From contig NC_065879.2 of the NCBI RefSeq assembly GCF_932274485.2, positions 44,316,936 through 44,380,935 on the forward strand: a stretch of 64,000 bases of DNA. Reading direction: 5' to 3'. A model generated the notes under the pieces. The model made no database searches. It had not been told where the DNA came from and worked only from the letters and a program-made list of their open reading frames with translations. Made by a program: the position numbers and the translations under genes. Each line of letters starts with the position of its first letter. Within the stretch, counting starts at the first letter, position 1. The DNA comes from Patella vulgata. Taxonomy: Eukaryota; Mollusca; Gastropoda; Patellidae. Positions 38,701 to 44,240 of the stretch are shown here, in pieces.

Positions 38701-40628
38701 CCATACTGTGGTAAATCTCTGTTAAAAAAAAAAATAAATAAAAAAGGAATAAGATAATTGGAAATAATGACATTTCCATTTGGATAATTAAAGTACGGTA
38801 GCTAAGTCTCTAACCCAATATCATCCAAAATCTTCGACATTGAAAACAAGAATTATTTGTCAAGTCAAATCAACATTGACGTTGTAATCTTACCGGGAAA
38901 AGATGGGCTTCTAATATCCAATATTTAAGACAAAATAAATACTTTATCATTGGTACACGAATCGTGTACCATAATGCATTTCAGCGCTATTTGTAACAAG
39001 GGACTCGAAGAACGAGGTCAGACATATTCCACAAGTCATGTCAAACGGTGACGCCATATTCTTATCTGGAGAGCATGTGCAATAAATACTATCATGTAAA
39101 TTTGAATAACCAGACGCTAGAGATTGCCATCCGATTGAGATTTCTGGCGTATTTCGCCGAACATAACTGATTAGAGAGAGAGAGAGAGAGAAATGGGGTT
39201 TAACGTCCACTCGACACAAACTAGGTCATTTCAGGACTAACATATGGTTTAATTTTATTTACATAATTCGCTTGCGCGTAAGGGTCTTTAGCAGTGGGAG
39301 GAAACCGGAGGACCTGGAGAAAACCCACGAGGCTGGACAGGCGACCCTACTCCTTGCCACGTACAACCGGGGATTCGAAACCACGCCAGTCGACTCAATG
39401 ACAGACTTTATATAACCCATTAGAAATTATAGTAAAAACAGAAATGATTGAATGTAAATCAGTTTATATACATTCATATTACATTATTATATGCGTTGCG
39501 ATCCATTTCTGTCAATTTCTATGTCCCAAATATTAGCGATTTAGCTCCTTTAATAAATAAAATCCCACTTTCTCAAACTCTAATTAAAGGAGCTAAATCG
39601 CTAATATTTGGGGCCTAGAAATTGACCCAAATGGGTCGCAACACATGATAATGTAATCTGATTGCATATAAACTGATTTACATTCAATTGTTTCCATTTT
39701 GACTCTAATTTCAAATCAGTTATGTCCAGCGAAATATGGCATGAGTCTCAACCGAATGTCAATTTCTAGCATCTGGTTATTCCAGTCTATTGCACATGCT
39801 CTTCATGATCAGATAAGATATGGTGTCACCATTTGTCAAGAGTTGTGGAATATCTAAACTCGTTGTTTCTGGTCACTTGTTACAAATGATGCTGAAATGG
39901 TAAAATGTTTATTTTGTCTAAAAATATTTGATATCAGAAGCTTATCTTTTGCTGGTAAGACTAAGATCACAACATCAATGTTGATTTGAATTGATAAATA
40001 ATTTGTGTAAGACTTTGGATGATATTGAGTTAGACTTAGCTACTTTTAAAATTGGACTGGAGGCTGGTACATGTGTTTGACTGCAACAAAATACATGCAT
40101 ACATGTACATGTAGGCAACTGGAACTTTGTGATCATCAAATTGTAAGCTTGATGTCAACAATTTGAATCTAGATAGCTTGCCTTGATTGATTTGAAATTG
40201 AATCCTTGAGTCATTGAGATTGACAATAAAATATTGACACAATTTCCAGTCAATCACATTGTAATTGATTATCATTATGGCCTTAATTAATGCAATGTTG
40301 GTTGCAAACTAGTATATATTTATAGCTGTAACCAGTACACTTTCAAACTGATTTCTTTTCATCAAAATCAGAAATTGGCAGATAACAGAATGAGATTGAG
40401 AAAAAAAAAATAATACAAAATATAGTTTTTTGAACGTCAAGAAAATGCGAACCGGTTGCCTTATTTTTCATTGAAATAAGAACATAACGTTGTTAAATTT
40501 AGAAATATCAATCAAGCATATATTGATTACCGTAAACCATTAAATAACTGCTTTGATTTTTCTAATAAATGGCAGAATTCATTCACAACTTTTCTTTCAC
40601 TTTCATCCAATGTTCCGTCGACCGACAT
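2565..40628 (-). CDS. SCAI: SCAI, suppressor of cancer cell invasion homologue (15 coding exons, whole gene span)
   Basis: Joining 15 minus-strand exons (40531-40628, 38623-38718, 34091-34177, 33095-33193, 30252-30348, 14275-14373, 13366-13518, 12059-12181, 10508-10685, 9187-9283, 7410-7491, 5209-5281, 3740-3913, 3213-3313, 2565-2717) gives 1710 nt, a 569-residue protein with no internal stop. Every junction has GT-AG sites and matching phase. Vertebrate SCAI is about 600 residues, and the same order of conserved blocks is visible: QWQSYFGRTFDVYTKLWKF, GLKRWQIGE, KKLRYYARFIVVCLLL, HPGDLYPYTRKPLFLIVD, LFGQPLVCLLSP, FFGDDFLRLLL. SCAI proteins are nuclear cofactors known to repress MRTF/SRF-driven transcription and to act in DNA double-strand break repair; that role is from family knowledge. 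Introns are large (up to about 16 kb) and filled with repeats. The start ATG has A at -3. A 5' untranslated exon is not excluded. Confidence 0.95.
3213..3313 (-). CDS. SCAI: SCAI coding exon 14
   Basis: Residues 486-519, HSYMQFFGDDFLRLLLLRFV then LCYIVLILHRGFK. The leucine-rich FFGDxFLRLLL motif is diagnostic for the family. Confidence 0.93.
3474..3520 (-). repeat. SINE-2 tail fragment
   Basis: The reverse complement carries the GTCGAG...TTAAACATC tail also seen at the plus-strand start of the SINE-2 copy at 39173. Confidence 0.45.
3740..3913 (-). CDS. SCAI: SCAI coding exon 13
   Basis: Residues 428-486, DQHQKGNLFTLFLHCPLMAF and LWDKCQMQIDKFMAEASKLF, aligning with the family block GSLFTLFLNNPLMAF. 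Acceptor CATAG, donor GTAAGT. Confidence 0.94.
4180..4351 (+). repeat. Duplicated intronic segment, copy 1
   Basis: About 150 bp, with TTGCTAGTCGGCCACAATAA and GAGAATCGGTCAT, is repeated in diverged form at 10990-11136. The two copies part company exactly where family B begins here. Confidence 0.6.
4352..5173 (+). mobile_element. Family B element (hairpin-ended, tandem-repeat core)
   Basis: The 5' end has TTGCCAGGCAA, then CATACGCTCACAGCAGC. The core has tandem units of about 150 bp with CAAGGGCCATAACT, GGCAGTAATTATCGGAAATC and AACTTTAGCCTCTAGAGC. The 3' end has a GGAC microsatellite, GGGGCGACGATAATATA, the hairpin CCACATTTCAATGTGG and TATAAAAA. No coding. Antisense to SCAI. The layout suggests a non-autonomous Helentron-like or pearl-like element, but this is inference. 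Confidence 0.75.
5209..5281 (-). CDS. SCAI: SCAI coding exon 12
   Basis: Residues 404-427 plus one base, GFPTLFGQPLVCLLSPEQVP then TTMQ. It sits in about 300 bp between the 3' hairpin end of a family B copy (5173) and the 5' end of a family A copy (5469). Confidence 0.93.
5469..6834 (+). mobile_element. Family A element, near full length
   Basis: It starts AGCGGTTGCCATGCAAGATA then CCCACATTTTGCAAGAGATG, and ends in a GGGGCGAC box, the hairpin CCACATGAAAATGTGG and GGATAAAAA. The core repeats modules of about 350 bp containing AAGCTAAAAACG, TTTTTCGTACAATCAGGGGC, GATATGCGCGAATA, ATCGGATCAAAATTGTGACC and GCCATTTTGTC. No reading frame is kept. Antisense to SCAI. Confidence 0.75.
7410..7491 (-). 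CDS. SCAI: SCAI coding exon 11
   Basis: Residues 377-403, LHPGDLYPYTRKPLFLIVDS then DNSSAFQ, close to the vertebrate HPGDLYPFTRKPLFIIVD block. An old Tc1-like transposon begins about 85 bp upstream of the acceptor. Confidence 0.94.
7576..8873 (+). mobile_element. Old Tc1-like DNA transposon, decayed
   Basis: Ends match as inverted repeats: TCAAAAAAAGAAGGGGATAT at 7576 and its near complement at 8852-8873. Inside, plus-strand fragments of a transposase remain: a helix-turn-helix region near 7890-8010 and the C-terminal FQDDNASAHRARVV, SPDLSPIEHVWDMIGRRV and MSMPRRIAECLRI near 8370-8665. The middle of the catalytic domain is missing, and several stops and frame changes are present. It lies in a SCAI intron. 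Confidence 0.8.
9187..9283 (-). CDS. SCAI: SCAI coding exon 10
   Basis: Residues 344-376, YDLGGVVTNSRREGETPSKG then KRPGVLKEMHC. The variable insert of the family lies here. A family A repeat begins 25 bp upstream of the acceptor (9308). Confidence 0.92.
9308..10395 (+). mobile_element. Family A copy joined to a family B 5' end
   Basis: It begins with the A end (CAGCGGTGCCAGGCAAGATA) and continues with A modules to about 10290, where it passes straight into a B 5' end (GATAGGTTGCCAGGCAAC, then CATACGCCCACAGCAGC) that stops about 100 bp later without the B core or hairpin. A hybrid or a B insertion followed by deletion. Confidence 0.65.
10508..10685 (-). CDS. SCAI: SCAI coding exon 9
   Basis: Residues 285-344, with DNPHKYLLYKPTYGQLNTFL and SAFKELPPNGAMLLYISADG. 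Donor GTAGGT. The gene's second longest coding exon (178 bp). Confidence 0.93.
10990..11136 (+). repeat. Duplicated intronic segment, copy 2 (no family B attached)
   Basis: Diverged copy of 4180-4351. Past GATAATCCAGTAAAAA it continues into unrelated sequence instead of family B, so it works as a paralogous empty site. Confidence 0.55.
12059..12181 (-). CDS. SCAI: SCAI coding exon 8
   Basis: Residues 244-284, VKFSELTLDMFRMLQTLERE followed by a less conserved linker ending APGRQLF. 41 codons, phase 0 at both ends. A MITE-1 copy starts 50 bp upstream of its acceptor. Confidence 0.93.
12232..12607 (-). mobile_element. MITE-1 copy, TTAA-bounded
   Basis: Begins TTAAAGATACATTATGGGAG and ends with CATAATGCATGTTTAA. 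The interior (GAGAACTGCC, TCAGTCAAATTGATCCACTA, GATTATCCACTTTT in the written strand or its complement) recurs in at least six other places in the window. No coding. Confidence 0.7.
13070..13340 (+). repeat. SINE-1 copy (tRNA-derived head)
   Basis: The head resembles a pol III promoter (TGGCTCAGTAAGAC near 13077). The body has TTTCCCTCTGTCAGTGGTAC and GCACACTG-like and CTTCATTAGCCCAGTCGGAG blocks, as in the better copy at 23870. Confidence 0.6.
13366..13518 (-). CDS. SCAI: SCAI coding exon 7
   Basis: Residues 193-243. Contains STIVLSHRLTPLN and LSLQEILIVGNCHEQ, matching the family block that ends in IGNCNNQ. Phase 0 at both ends. A SINE-1 copy ends about 30 bp downstream of its donor. Confidence 0.93.
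14275..14373 (-). CDS. SCAI: SCAI coding exon 6
   Basis: Residues 160-192, ELAKQIDDYTSTYEPEDQME then WNLVLGEIKAFIE. It is in phase 0 at both ends; 33 codons with no stop. Confidence 0.93.
14374..14999. other. Intron sequence, T-rich near the end
   Basis: No element recognised. From about 14880 it becomes a run of T-rich and ATT-rich sequence leading into the tandem array at 15000. Confidence 0.5.
15000..17840. repeat. Long-period tandem array, about 885-bp unit
   Basis: The stretch 15612-16490 recurs, diverged, at 16530-17300. Markers are AGCAGTTGCCGAGAAATAGG (16078, 16962), ACCGGAAGTAATGTCATTTT (16294, 17453), CCATACAAATAAAATGCATG and TTTGTATAAAACAAA. The first unit also holds a near-perfect direct duplication of about 205 bp (15398-15604 and 15606-15812) with TTCCTTGGCCGCCATTGGC and GTCGGCACCGGAAGTGGCGT. 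A shorter partial third unit follows to about 17600. No reading frame is kept. Confidence 0.65.
17841..18615. other. Intron sequence, nothing recognised
   Basis: AT-rich, no transposon ends or coding found. Confidence 0.45.
18616..21818 (+). mobile_element. Family A array, two 5' ends and one 3' hairpin, with a nested hAT-like element
   Basis: A 5' ends occur at 18616 (CCAGCGGCTGCCAGGCAGGA) and again at 19427; a single 3' end with GGACGGAC repeats, GGGGCGAC and the hairpin CCACATGAAAATGTGG closes it at 21818. Between them are about seven diverged modules. The copy is split by the element at 20438-21328. Antisense to SCAI. Confidence 0.75.
20438..21328. mobile_element. hAT-like non-autonomous element with 8-bp target duplication
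   Basis: It begins CAGGCATTGATATT and ends with the complement of CAGGGCTCTATAAAAGTTGA. CCATTTTG stands directly on each side (20430-20437 and 21329-21336), and removing the element restores the family A sequence GGCCATTTTGTCTGTC. Each end carries subterminal GTGTGCGCAGGCACA. No transposase is left. The 13-bp C run near 21210 lies inside. Confidence 0.85.
21819..22540. other. Intron sequence with one short duplicated segment
   Basis: The segment starting TTCCAGAAGGGAAAAGATGT (22041) recurs at 25412, including TAGCAATTTCTATCAGCAGA. Otherwise nothing is recognised. Confidence 0.45.
22541..22745 (+). repeat. MITE-1 partial copy
   Basis: Carries ATGGATAATCGAGAC and the right-hand end GTCAGTTCTTTATCTAATCT followed by CTTTAA; the left end is missing. 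Confidence 0.55.
22773..22994 (-). pseudogene. Unrecognised coding relic (74 codons, one internal TGA)
   Basis: Starting MGRKRKIEQPSSTSDRRMSD, this frame is open for 74 codons except one TGA after residue 24, and ends in TGA. The basic start followed by a serine-rich and then acidic stretch (CSKSKDDTD) resembles N-termini of nuclear or transposase-derived proteins. No family is recognised, and it directly abuts the candidate start at 22984-23175. Confidence 0.3.
22984..23175 (-). CDS. Possible small gene start with a membrane segment (uncertain)
   Basis: The frame opens with AAAATGGCGGAC, a favoured animal start context, and reads MADTVNNTRSICLGLLNYDV then a hydrophobic run CFIFFLLLLPVSLINEAR. 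That could be a signal anchor. A weak GT (GTTTGT) follows the arginine. It lies inside a SCAI intron on the same strand. I recognise no family; it may be the first exon of a nested gene or chance. Confidence 0.25.
   Translation of the reverse strand: MADTVNNTRSICLGLLNYDVCFIFFLLLLPVSLINEARFVVTVYNCVFGLSKVSYHQITCHGS
23870..24236 (+). repeat. SINE-1, most complete copy
   Basis: A B-box-like word GGGTGTTCGATCCC (about 23910) sits 5'. It is followed by the SINE-1 body (CCCTTGTCAGTGATGCAGGA, TTCGGATGAGACAAAAAACT, GCACGTAAAAGATCCCTTGG) and a tail GACGTTAAACCCCATTTCAT with a short repeated TTTCA end. It is non-coding; the ORFs over it are chance. Confidence 0.7.
24332..25312 (+). mobile_element. piggyBac-like non-autonomous element, TTAA on both sides
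   Basis: TTAA at 24328-24331 and 25313-25316 encloses ends CCCTTTCATTGCGTC and, inverted, CCCTTTCAATGCTAGAC. Just inside the left end, a 17-bp palindrome ACCCGGTANTACCGGGT occurs twice (about 24349 and 24390). The plus strand keeps pieces like a piggyBac N-terminus: an acidic run (SLVDSDDNSDVDNN; YSDNDMRLEDESQSE) and then glycine-rich HGHGSGRRG. The catalytic domain is absent. Confidence 0.8.
26058..26534 (+). mobile_element. MITE-2, full copy with internal palindrome
   Basis: Ends are TTAAAGTAGCTAAGTCTCTA and, inverted, TTAAAGGAGCTAAATCGCTA. Inside is the palindrome GGTACACGAATCGTGTACC. Further copies are at 35850, 38788 and 39594. No coding. Confidence 0.75.
26640..26965 (+). mobile_element. 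Family A copy, 5'-truncated
   Basis: Contains the last A module and the 3' end: GTGGACGGACGG, a shortened box and AATGTGGGCGTATAAAAA. The first half of the terminal hairpin is damaged. Antisense to SCAI. Confidence 0.7.
27605..27848 (+). repeat. SINE-1 copy
   Basis: Head TGGCTCAATGAGTA and TTTGATCCC resemble A and B boxes; part of the body is deleted, and the tail CAGTAGGCAGTTAAAC is present. Confidence 0.6.
27945..28100 (-). repeat. SINE-2 copy, partial
   Basis: Shares AGAAAACCCACAAGGTTGGA and GTACAACCGGGGAATGGAAA with 39173-39412. Followed by a C-rich run. Confidence 0.55.
28934..29328 (+). mobile_element. MITE-1, full copy
   Basis: Starts TTAAACATACATTATGAAAG and ends CTCATAATGTATCTTTAA, with TTAA at both ends and the shared interior. 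Confidence 0.75.
29345..29500. repeat. Possible retroelement tail
   Basis: GTTTATTTCACTGCGACGTT then TCAACAAGAT resembles tails of Penelope-like or LINE-type elements, with an A-rich run after it. No coding; identity is weak. Confidence 0.25.
29575..29945. repeat. Minisatellite, about 50-55 bp unit
   Basis: About seven diverged units centred on AGCAAGTTTGAATTTTGATA and GGGTTCCTCC, varying in length between units. Confidence 0.65.
30252..30348 (-). CDS. SCAI: SCAI coding exon 5
   Basis: Residues 127-159, PDLMVKKLRYYARFIVVCLL then LKKMKLVRDLVR. Donor GTAAGT. The following intron, of about 15.9 kb (14374-30251), is the largest in the gene and holds most of its transposons. Confidence 0.93.
31051..31428. 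mobile_element. MITE with GTTTCCACT ends
   Basis: Left end GCTGTTTCCACTAAAAATGC, right end inverted GCGTTTCCACTGAGGACG. GAAGCTAGC occurs twice inside. No coding and no clear target duplication. Confidence 0.5.
31430..33094. other. Intron sequence, little recognised
   Basis: A retroposon-like tail (GTGGAAGCAGACGCTCAATA then AAGTTATTTCACACACA) near 32235 recurs at 37150. Otherwise unremarkable AT-rich DNA. Confidence 0.4.
33095..33193 (-). CDS. SCAI: SCAI coding exon 4
   Basis: Residues 94-127, LRTSETNYLSESFSFYSAIR then MRAYYSKATKED. Acceptor TTCAG, donor GTGAGT. A TTAA-bounded MITE begins 80 bp upstream of its acceptor (33273). Confidence 0.93.
33273..33674 (+). mobile_element. MITE-1, full copy
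   Basis: Starts TTAAACATGCATTATGCAAG, ends CCCATAATGTATCTTTAA. Its interior includes AGACATTAATTAACTTATCC and TCGAGACTATGC. Confidence 0.75.
33850..33990 (-). repeat. MITE-1 fragment
   Basis: TTAAAGATACATTATGTAAG begins it; after about 130 bp similarity is lost. Confidence 0.5.
34091..34177 (-). CDS. SCAI: SCAI coding exon 3
   Basis: Residues 65-94, QILDNKYGLKRWQIGEVASK followed by IGQLYYHYY. It is open over the whole 87 bp and bounded by TTTCAG and GTATGT. A family B repeat starts only about 55 bp upstream of it on the plus strand. Confidence 0.92.
34232..35365 (+). mobile_element. Family B, long copy
   Basis: 5' end AGATAGGTTGCCAGGCAATG; five or more tandem units of about 150 bp (TGATCAAGGGCCATAACTC, AAAGTCAATCGGATATTAAC); then ACCGCCGG, GGGGGCGACGACAATA. 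The terminal hairpin itself is missing. A frame runs through several units only because the unit is near a multiple of three. Antisense to SCAI. Confidence 0.75.
35850..36025 (-). repeat. MITE-2 partial copy
   Basis: Starts at the internal palindrome half (CGTGTACCAATGATAAAATG) and ends with GAGACTTAGCTACTTTAA. Confidence 0.6.
36190..36440 (+). pseudogene. LINE RNase H relic
   Basis: One frame reads IPSRVNIFSNKQADKLAKEV then ASLAKEKIKYAWKLRLKQEN, matching the last RNase H motif (SHVxxxGNExADxLA) of the LINE at 42397 but from another family. There is a stop just before, and no other part of the element is seen. Confidence 0.55.
37818..38570. mobile_element. hAT-like non-autonomous element
   Basis: Ends CAGGGCTTTATTTTTGTCAA and, inverted, CAGGGCCTCATTTTTATAAA. 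Subterminal GCGCTCGC and GCACTCGC boxes lie inside each end. No matching 8-bp duplication remains and no transposase is present. Confidence 0.55.
38623..38718 (-). CDS. SCAI: SCAI coding exon 2
   Basis: Residues 33-65, including DLPQYGHKQWQSYFGRTF and TKLWKFQQQH, one of the most conserved stretches of the family. Acceptor AACAG, donor GTATAG; enters and leaves in split codons that match its neighbours. Confidence 0.93.
38788..39553 (+). mobile_element. MITE-2 copy interrupted by a SINE-2
   Basis: Ends TTAAAGTACGGTAGCTAAG and GATTTAGCTCCTTTAA; carries GGTACACGAATCGTGTACC. The SINE at 39173-39412 splits it. Confidence 0.7.
39173..39412 (-). repeat. SINE-2 copy inserted in MITE-2
   Basis: On the plus strand it starts with an AG repeat (the tail), then AAATGGGGTTTAACGTCCAC. 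It ends in CCGGGGATTCGAAACC, whose complement GGTTTCGAATCCCC is a B-box-like word. MITE-2 sequence continues on both sides. Confidence 0.65.
39594..40049 (-). mobile_element. MITE-2 copy facing the previous one
   Basis: Inverted relative to 38788-39553 with only 40 bp between. Ends TTAAAGGAGCTAAATCGCTA and TTAGCTACTTTTAA. Confidence 0.7.
40531..40628 (-). CDS. SCAI: SCAI coding exon 1 (start codon)
   Basis: Encodes residues 1-32 plus two bases of codon 33. It begins MSVDGTLDESERKVV and contains the conserved CHLLEKSKQLFNGL block. Donor is GTAATC. The vertebrate N-terminal extension before the homologous block is absent, so the protein starts close to the conserved core. Confidence 0.9.
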
Positions 40629-41655
40629 GTTTGTTTTCTGGTTGCACTATAGCCTCGATACCAAAATGGCTTATTTCATTTAATCGATTTAATCACTACC
40701 AGAGAAAATGTTTATATTGAGGCAATAAAAGCTTTATCATTAGCACTGTAAATGAATTGGCATCGTTTACTTTGACATGGAATTTTTCTGTAATTAAAAT
40801 ATAAGTAATTAAAATCCAATATCTGTGTTAAAAGCACAATTTTTTAAAAAGGCCGTCTTCGTTCATCCAAACGGACCACCACATAAAATTTCTACACCCT
40901 GAATTATAGTCTATATTATTACATGTATATTCGGAAATGAAATGAAATAAAATCCTAATTAATTTAGATAATGGCATTAATTAAATGATATCGGTGGGCC
41001 TAATACGCGAAAACTACCGGTAACCAATCTTCAGATAATTAAAACCTAGAATGCTATATCATAACGAAAAAATAGATTAATAATTATTCTAATAATCTTT
41101 AAGAATCATGTTAACATCTAAGACCATTGATTACGCAGTCTATACGTTTTTATTGTTGATTTGATATGTTAATTTGTTCTTTGTTTCATTTTTAACAAAA
41201 CCGAATACTACCGAATGCCAGTTGAACTACGCATGCCTTGAAATACCGGAAGCACGTGTTCTTTGCTTGTAAACAAAATAAGACTAAGAGTAAGTTTTGA
41301 GTTTGTAAATATTTTTTGTTGACTTTTGACATTTGTCCTATTCATGTCGTATCAGTAATACTGTTTAATATTTCATACTTGCAAATACTGACATTTAGAT
41401 TAATATTATAAAAGACATAGGCAAAGAAAGAAATAGCTAATAGAAGTAAATTCGTCTGCTGCTATAAAATAAATAATATTGATTTCACAACTATTATGAA
41501 ATTATCCTGACGTGCGGTCAACACTTAAACTTGTTATTATAATTATGGCTTGATTGTCATTTGTAAAAAGAAAAAGATAACCGGTATGATATTATTGATA
41601 ATAAATTATTTATTTTGTGTTAACTATCATGTAGAAGCCAAGAATACAGGTAATT
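40629..41655. promoter_or_regulatory. Putative bidirectional SCAI/DHPS promoter region
   Basis: This interval separates the SCAI start codon from a possible DHPS leader exon. ACCGGAAG (41245-41252, ETS core) is joined directly to CACGTG (41253-41258, E-box), about 30 bp before AGA|GTAAGT (GT at 41290), a strong plus-strand splice donor. DHPS coding exon 1 has a splice acceptor 14 bp upstream of its ATG, so an upstream non-coding exon must exist somewhere. A CCAAT word lies near 41023. The sites are seen; promoter function and use of this donor are inference. Confidence 0.4.
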
Positions 41656-42020
41656 GGCTGATTGGGACCATGGCTGATTGGGACCTGGCTGACTGGGACC
41701 AGATTTGTGGCTGACTGGGACCAGATTTGTGGCTGATTGGGACCAGATTCTTGGCTGACTGGGACCAGATTTTTGGCTGATTGGGACCACGACAAGGCTC
41801 ATTCAGACCATTACTTAAATGAAGCGAGTATTTAAAATATGTTTGCATATTTTTGATAATAAGACAACTATGACAATAAATAGTGTAATTAGTCACAAAT
41901 AATAGTGTAATTAGTGAATGACGGCTTCAATACAAATGAGCTAAATCACAGAGAAGATGCTTCACATTCTTGGCTCATTGGGACCAGATTCTTGGCTGAT
42001 TCGGACCATGATCAGACCAA
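41656..42020 (+). repeat. Minisatellite arm, unit near 23 bp
   Basis: At least six units of GGCTGATTGGGACCAGATTT with C/T variants at 41656-41810, and two more at 41970-42018. A larger segment (GAGTATTTAAAATATGTTTG) is also duplicated at 41827 and 42026. The inverted counterpart is at 44687-44796. Confidence 0.75.
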
Positions 42021-42447
42021 TGACGAGTATGTTTTAAATATGTTTGCATGACAATAAATACTACCCAGTATTAAAAATTGTAACCAAATATCAAATAGCC
42101 TCATATAATTACTGCAACGAATGCGATATTTTGTAATGAGTGAAGTTGAAAAAATGACAGACAAAATGTTCTTTGTATAATATTTTAATTAGTAAATATC
42201 ATTTTATTTCATATAACGAGACATTTGGTGGCGATTCAATTACTTTACAAACCAATATTTTATTAGTAGCCGAGACAGAGACCTTCCTGATCTAGACAAG
42301 TGTTGAATGCAATACACTAAATTGGTTGACAAATGTGTAAAATTTTCTTAGTAATACACATTAAACAAAGTTAATTAAATCACACTTTATAGTATAAAAC
42401 TGAGGAAAATAACAGGCAGCACTTGGGGGGCCAACAGAGTCACACTA

Positions 42448-43815
42448 ATGATGGTGTATCGTGCTCTAATACGATCTGTATTAGACTACGGCTCTCTGGC
42501 CTTCATGAACTGCGCGCCATTACTCTTAAGGAAGCTTGACACCATCCAATACAAAGCTCTGTGTATTGCGACTGGCGTAGGGCAAGGGACTGAGAGAGAG
42601 GCACTACTGCAGGAAGTCGGGGAGTTGCCCCTATCCCTAAGAAGAAAAGAACTAGCGACAAGGTACTGGGCTAAGATCTCGCAACTGGGCGAAAGATCCC
42701 CAACCTTTGTCAGTCTAAAAAATACAAGATATGTGAGAGATCCTAGAAAGAAAAGCTTTGGCCAGGGTATCAGGGAAACAATCAAGGAACTGCGACTGGG
42801 GGAGCTCGTGATAAATGAACACGACCCCCCAGTGATCGCCCCTTGGACGCTCCCTATACCGCCGGTTAATCTAGATCTACTACAGAAAACCGACAAGAAA
42901 AACAACCCCACTGCTGCACGTGCTTTCTCTCTAGAACACCTGGAAGACAACTGGCCGTCTGATGACTGGGACCATGTGTACACGGATGGCTCACTCAATC
43001 CTGAAAGGGGCACCAGCTCGTTTGGAATATACCTGCCAAACGGGAAACAGGGAATAAGCAGGAAACTGCCCAATAACTGTTCGGTGTACACTGCAGAGCT
43101 TGTGGCCATTCGTGACGCTATATCATGGATTTCCCATCAAAAGACTAATAAGTTCGTCATTCCAAGCGACTCTCTGAGCAGTCTGATTTCAATCCAAAAT
43201 GACAACTCGGACTCAAGACCAGAAGTCATTTGGGAAATCAGGCAGCTGTACCAGAGGGTTTTAGAGAAGGGAAGCAAAGTAGAACTCGTGTGGATTCCAT
43301 CACATGTCAACATTAGAGGAAACGAGGAGGCAGATCGACTCGCCAATGAAGGTCTCAAGGACACAGCACTACTCCGCACCATAGACTACAGCACCACGGA
43401 AATCTACAGTATGGTCAAAAGACACGTCAATTCAATCTGGGAATTAAATCTCGTTGAACTTGACACATACAGATTCCGGCTGGATGACAAGATCTACACA
43501 AAGACAACACTCAATCACCCTAGAAGAGATATTTGTAGACTTATATCGAAGCTAAGGGTGAAAGAGCGGCTGCGAGACTACAAACACCAAGTCATCATCT
43601 GTGAGTGCGGAGAAGAATGTACCGCCAACCATGTCCTGGTAGACTGCGAGGTATACGAGGAAGAGAGAAGGGAACTAGTAAGAACAATGGAGACCAACAA
43701 CATACCATTCAACACTAAGAACCTACTCTTCCTTAGACCAGATCTGAAACTGCAAATCTTCGAACAAATCCACGCCCTAATGGACACAGTTGGACTAAGT
43801 ATAATAGTGAAGTAA
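42448..43815 (+). CDS. LINE ORF2 C-terminal part: RT thumb, RNase H, Cys/His domain
   Basis: 455 codons from the first ATG; homology extends upstream in the same frame without a stop, so this ATG is not a true start. Residues 1-60 are RT thumb (VYRALIRSVLDYGS). RNase H spans about 175-300 with all four acidic residues: D180 in VYTDGSLNP, E217 in YTAELVAI, D241 in IPSDSLSS and D296 in EEADRLANEG. A CxCxxxCxxxHxxxxC cluster (CECGEECTANHVLVDC) follows near 390. No internal stop over 1.37 kb suggests recent insertion. GC content is clearly higher than the surroundings. Confidence 0.9.
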   Translation: MMVYRALIRSVLDYGSLAFMNCAPLLLRKLDTIQYKALCIATGVGQGTEREALLQEVGELPLSLRRKELATRYWAKISQLGERSPTFVSLKNTRYVRDPRKKSFGQGIRETIKELRLGELVINEHDPPVIAPWTLPIPPVNLDLLQKTDKKNNPTAARAFSLEHLEDNWPSDDWDHVYTDGSLNPERGTSSFGIYLPNGKQGISRKLPNNCSVYTAELVAIRDAISWISHQKTNKFVIPSDSLSSLISIQNDNSDSRPEVIWEIRQLYQRVLEKGSKVELVWIPSHVNIRGNEEADRLANEGLKDTALLRTIDYSTTEIYSMVKRHVNSIWELNLVELDTYRFRLDDKIYTKTTLNHPRRDICRLISKLRVKERLRDYKHQVIICECGEECTANHVLVDCEVYEEERRELVRTMETNNIPFNTKNLLFLRPDLKLQIFEQIHALMDTVGLSIIVK

Positions 43816-44240
43816 GAGGGGGTCACGGTTAGACGGGCCCGGCATCTAAACACTAAACTACATAGGGGATTTATACCAAACTGGCAGGATAGTGGAGTAA
43901 GGGGAAGTCACGATCAGACGGACTCGGCATCTAAACACTATTCCACCAAAAACAGACACCAAACCTACAGAGTGGGATAGTGGAGTAAGGGGAGGTCTTG
44001 ATAAGACGGGCCTGGCACCTAAACACAAACCCCACAAAGATGACATCTACCAAACTAGCAGGATAGTGGAGTAAGGGGGGGTTACGGTCAGACGAACTTG
44101 GCACCTAAACACTATTCCGCAAATAAAACTGATACCAAACCCAGAGAGTGGGACAGTGGAGTAAGGGGAGGCCACGATAAGACGGGCCTGGCACCTAAAC
44201 ACTAACCCCAAACGATGACATCTACCAATCCAGAAGCAGA
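43806..44240 (+). repeat. LINE 3' tandem repeats, five units of 85-90 bp
   Basis: Units start at 43806, 43891, 43979, 44065 and 44155 with AGTGGAGTAAGGGG, then AGACGGGCCTGGCACCTAAA. Odd and even units differ, giving a dimer period near 174 bp. The first unit includes the last codons and stop of the ORF. Confidence 0.8.

Noticed and set aside
41610-41896. Overlapping minus-strand ORFs with NQPQIWSQSA-type repeats
   Set aside because: Translation of the 23-bp minisatellite in three frames.
42486-43109. 207-codon minus-strand ORF
   Set aside because: Shadow of the LINE ORF on the plus strand; serine/leucine-rich composition without a recognisable domain.
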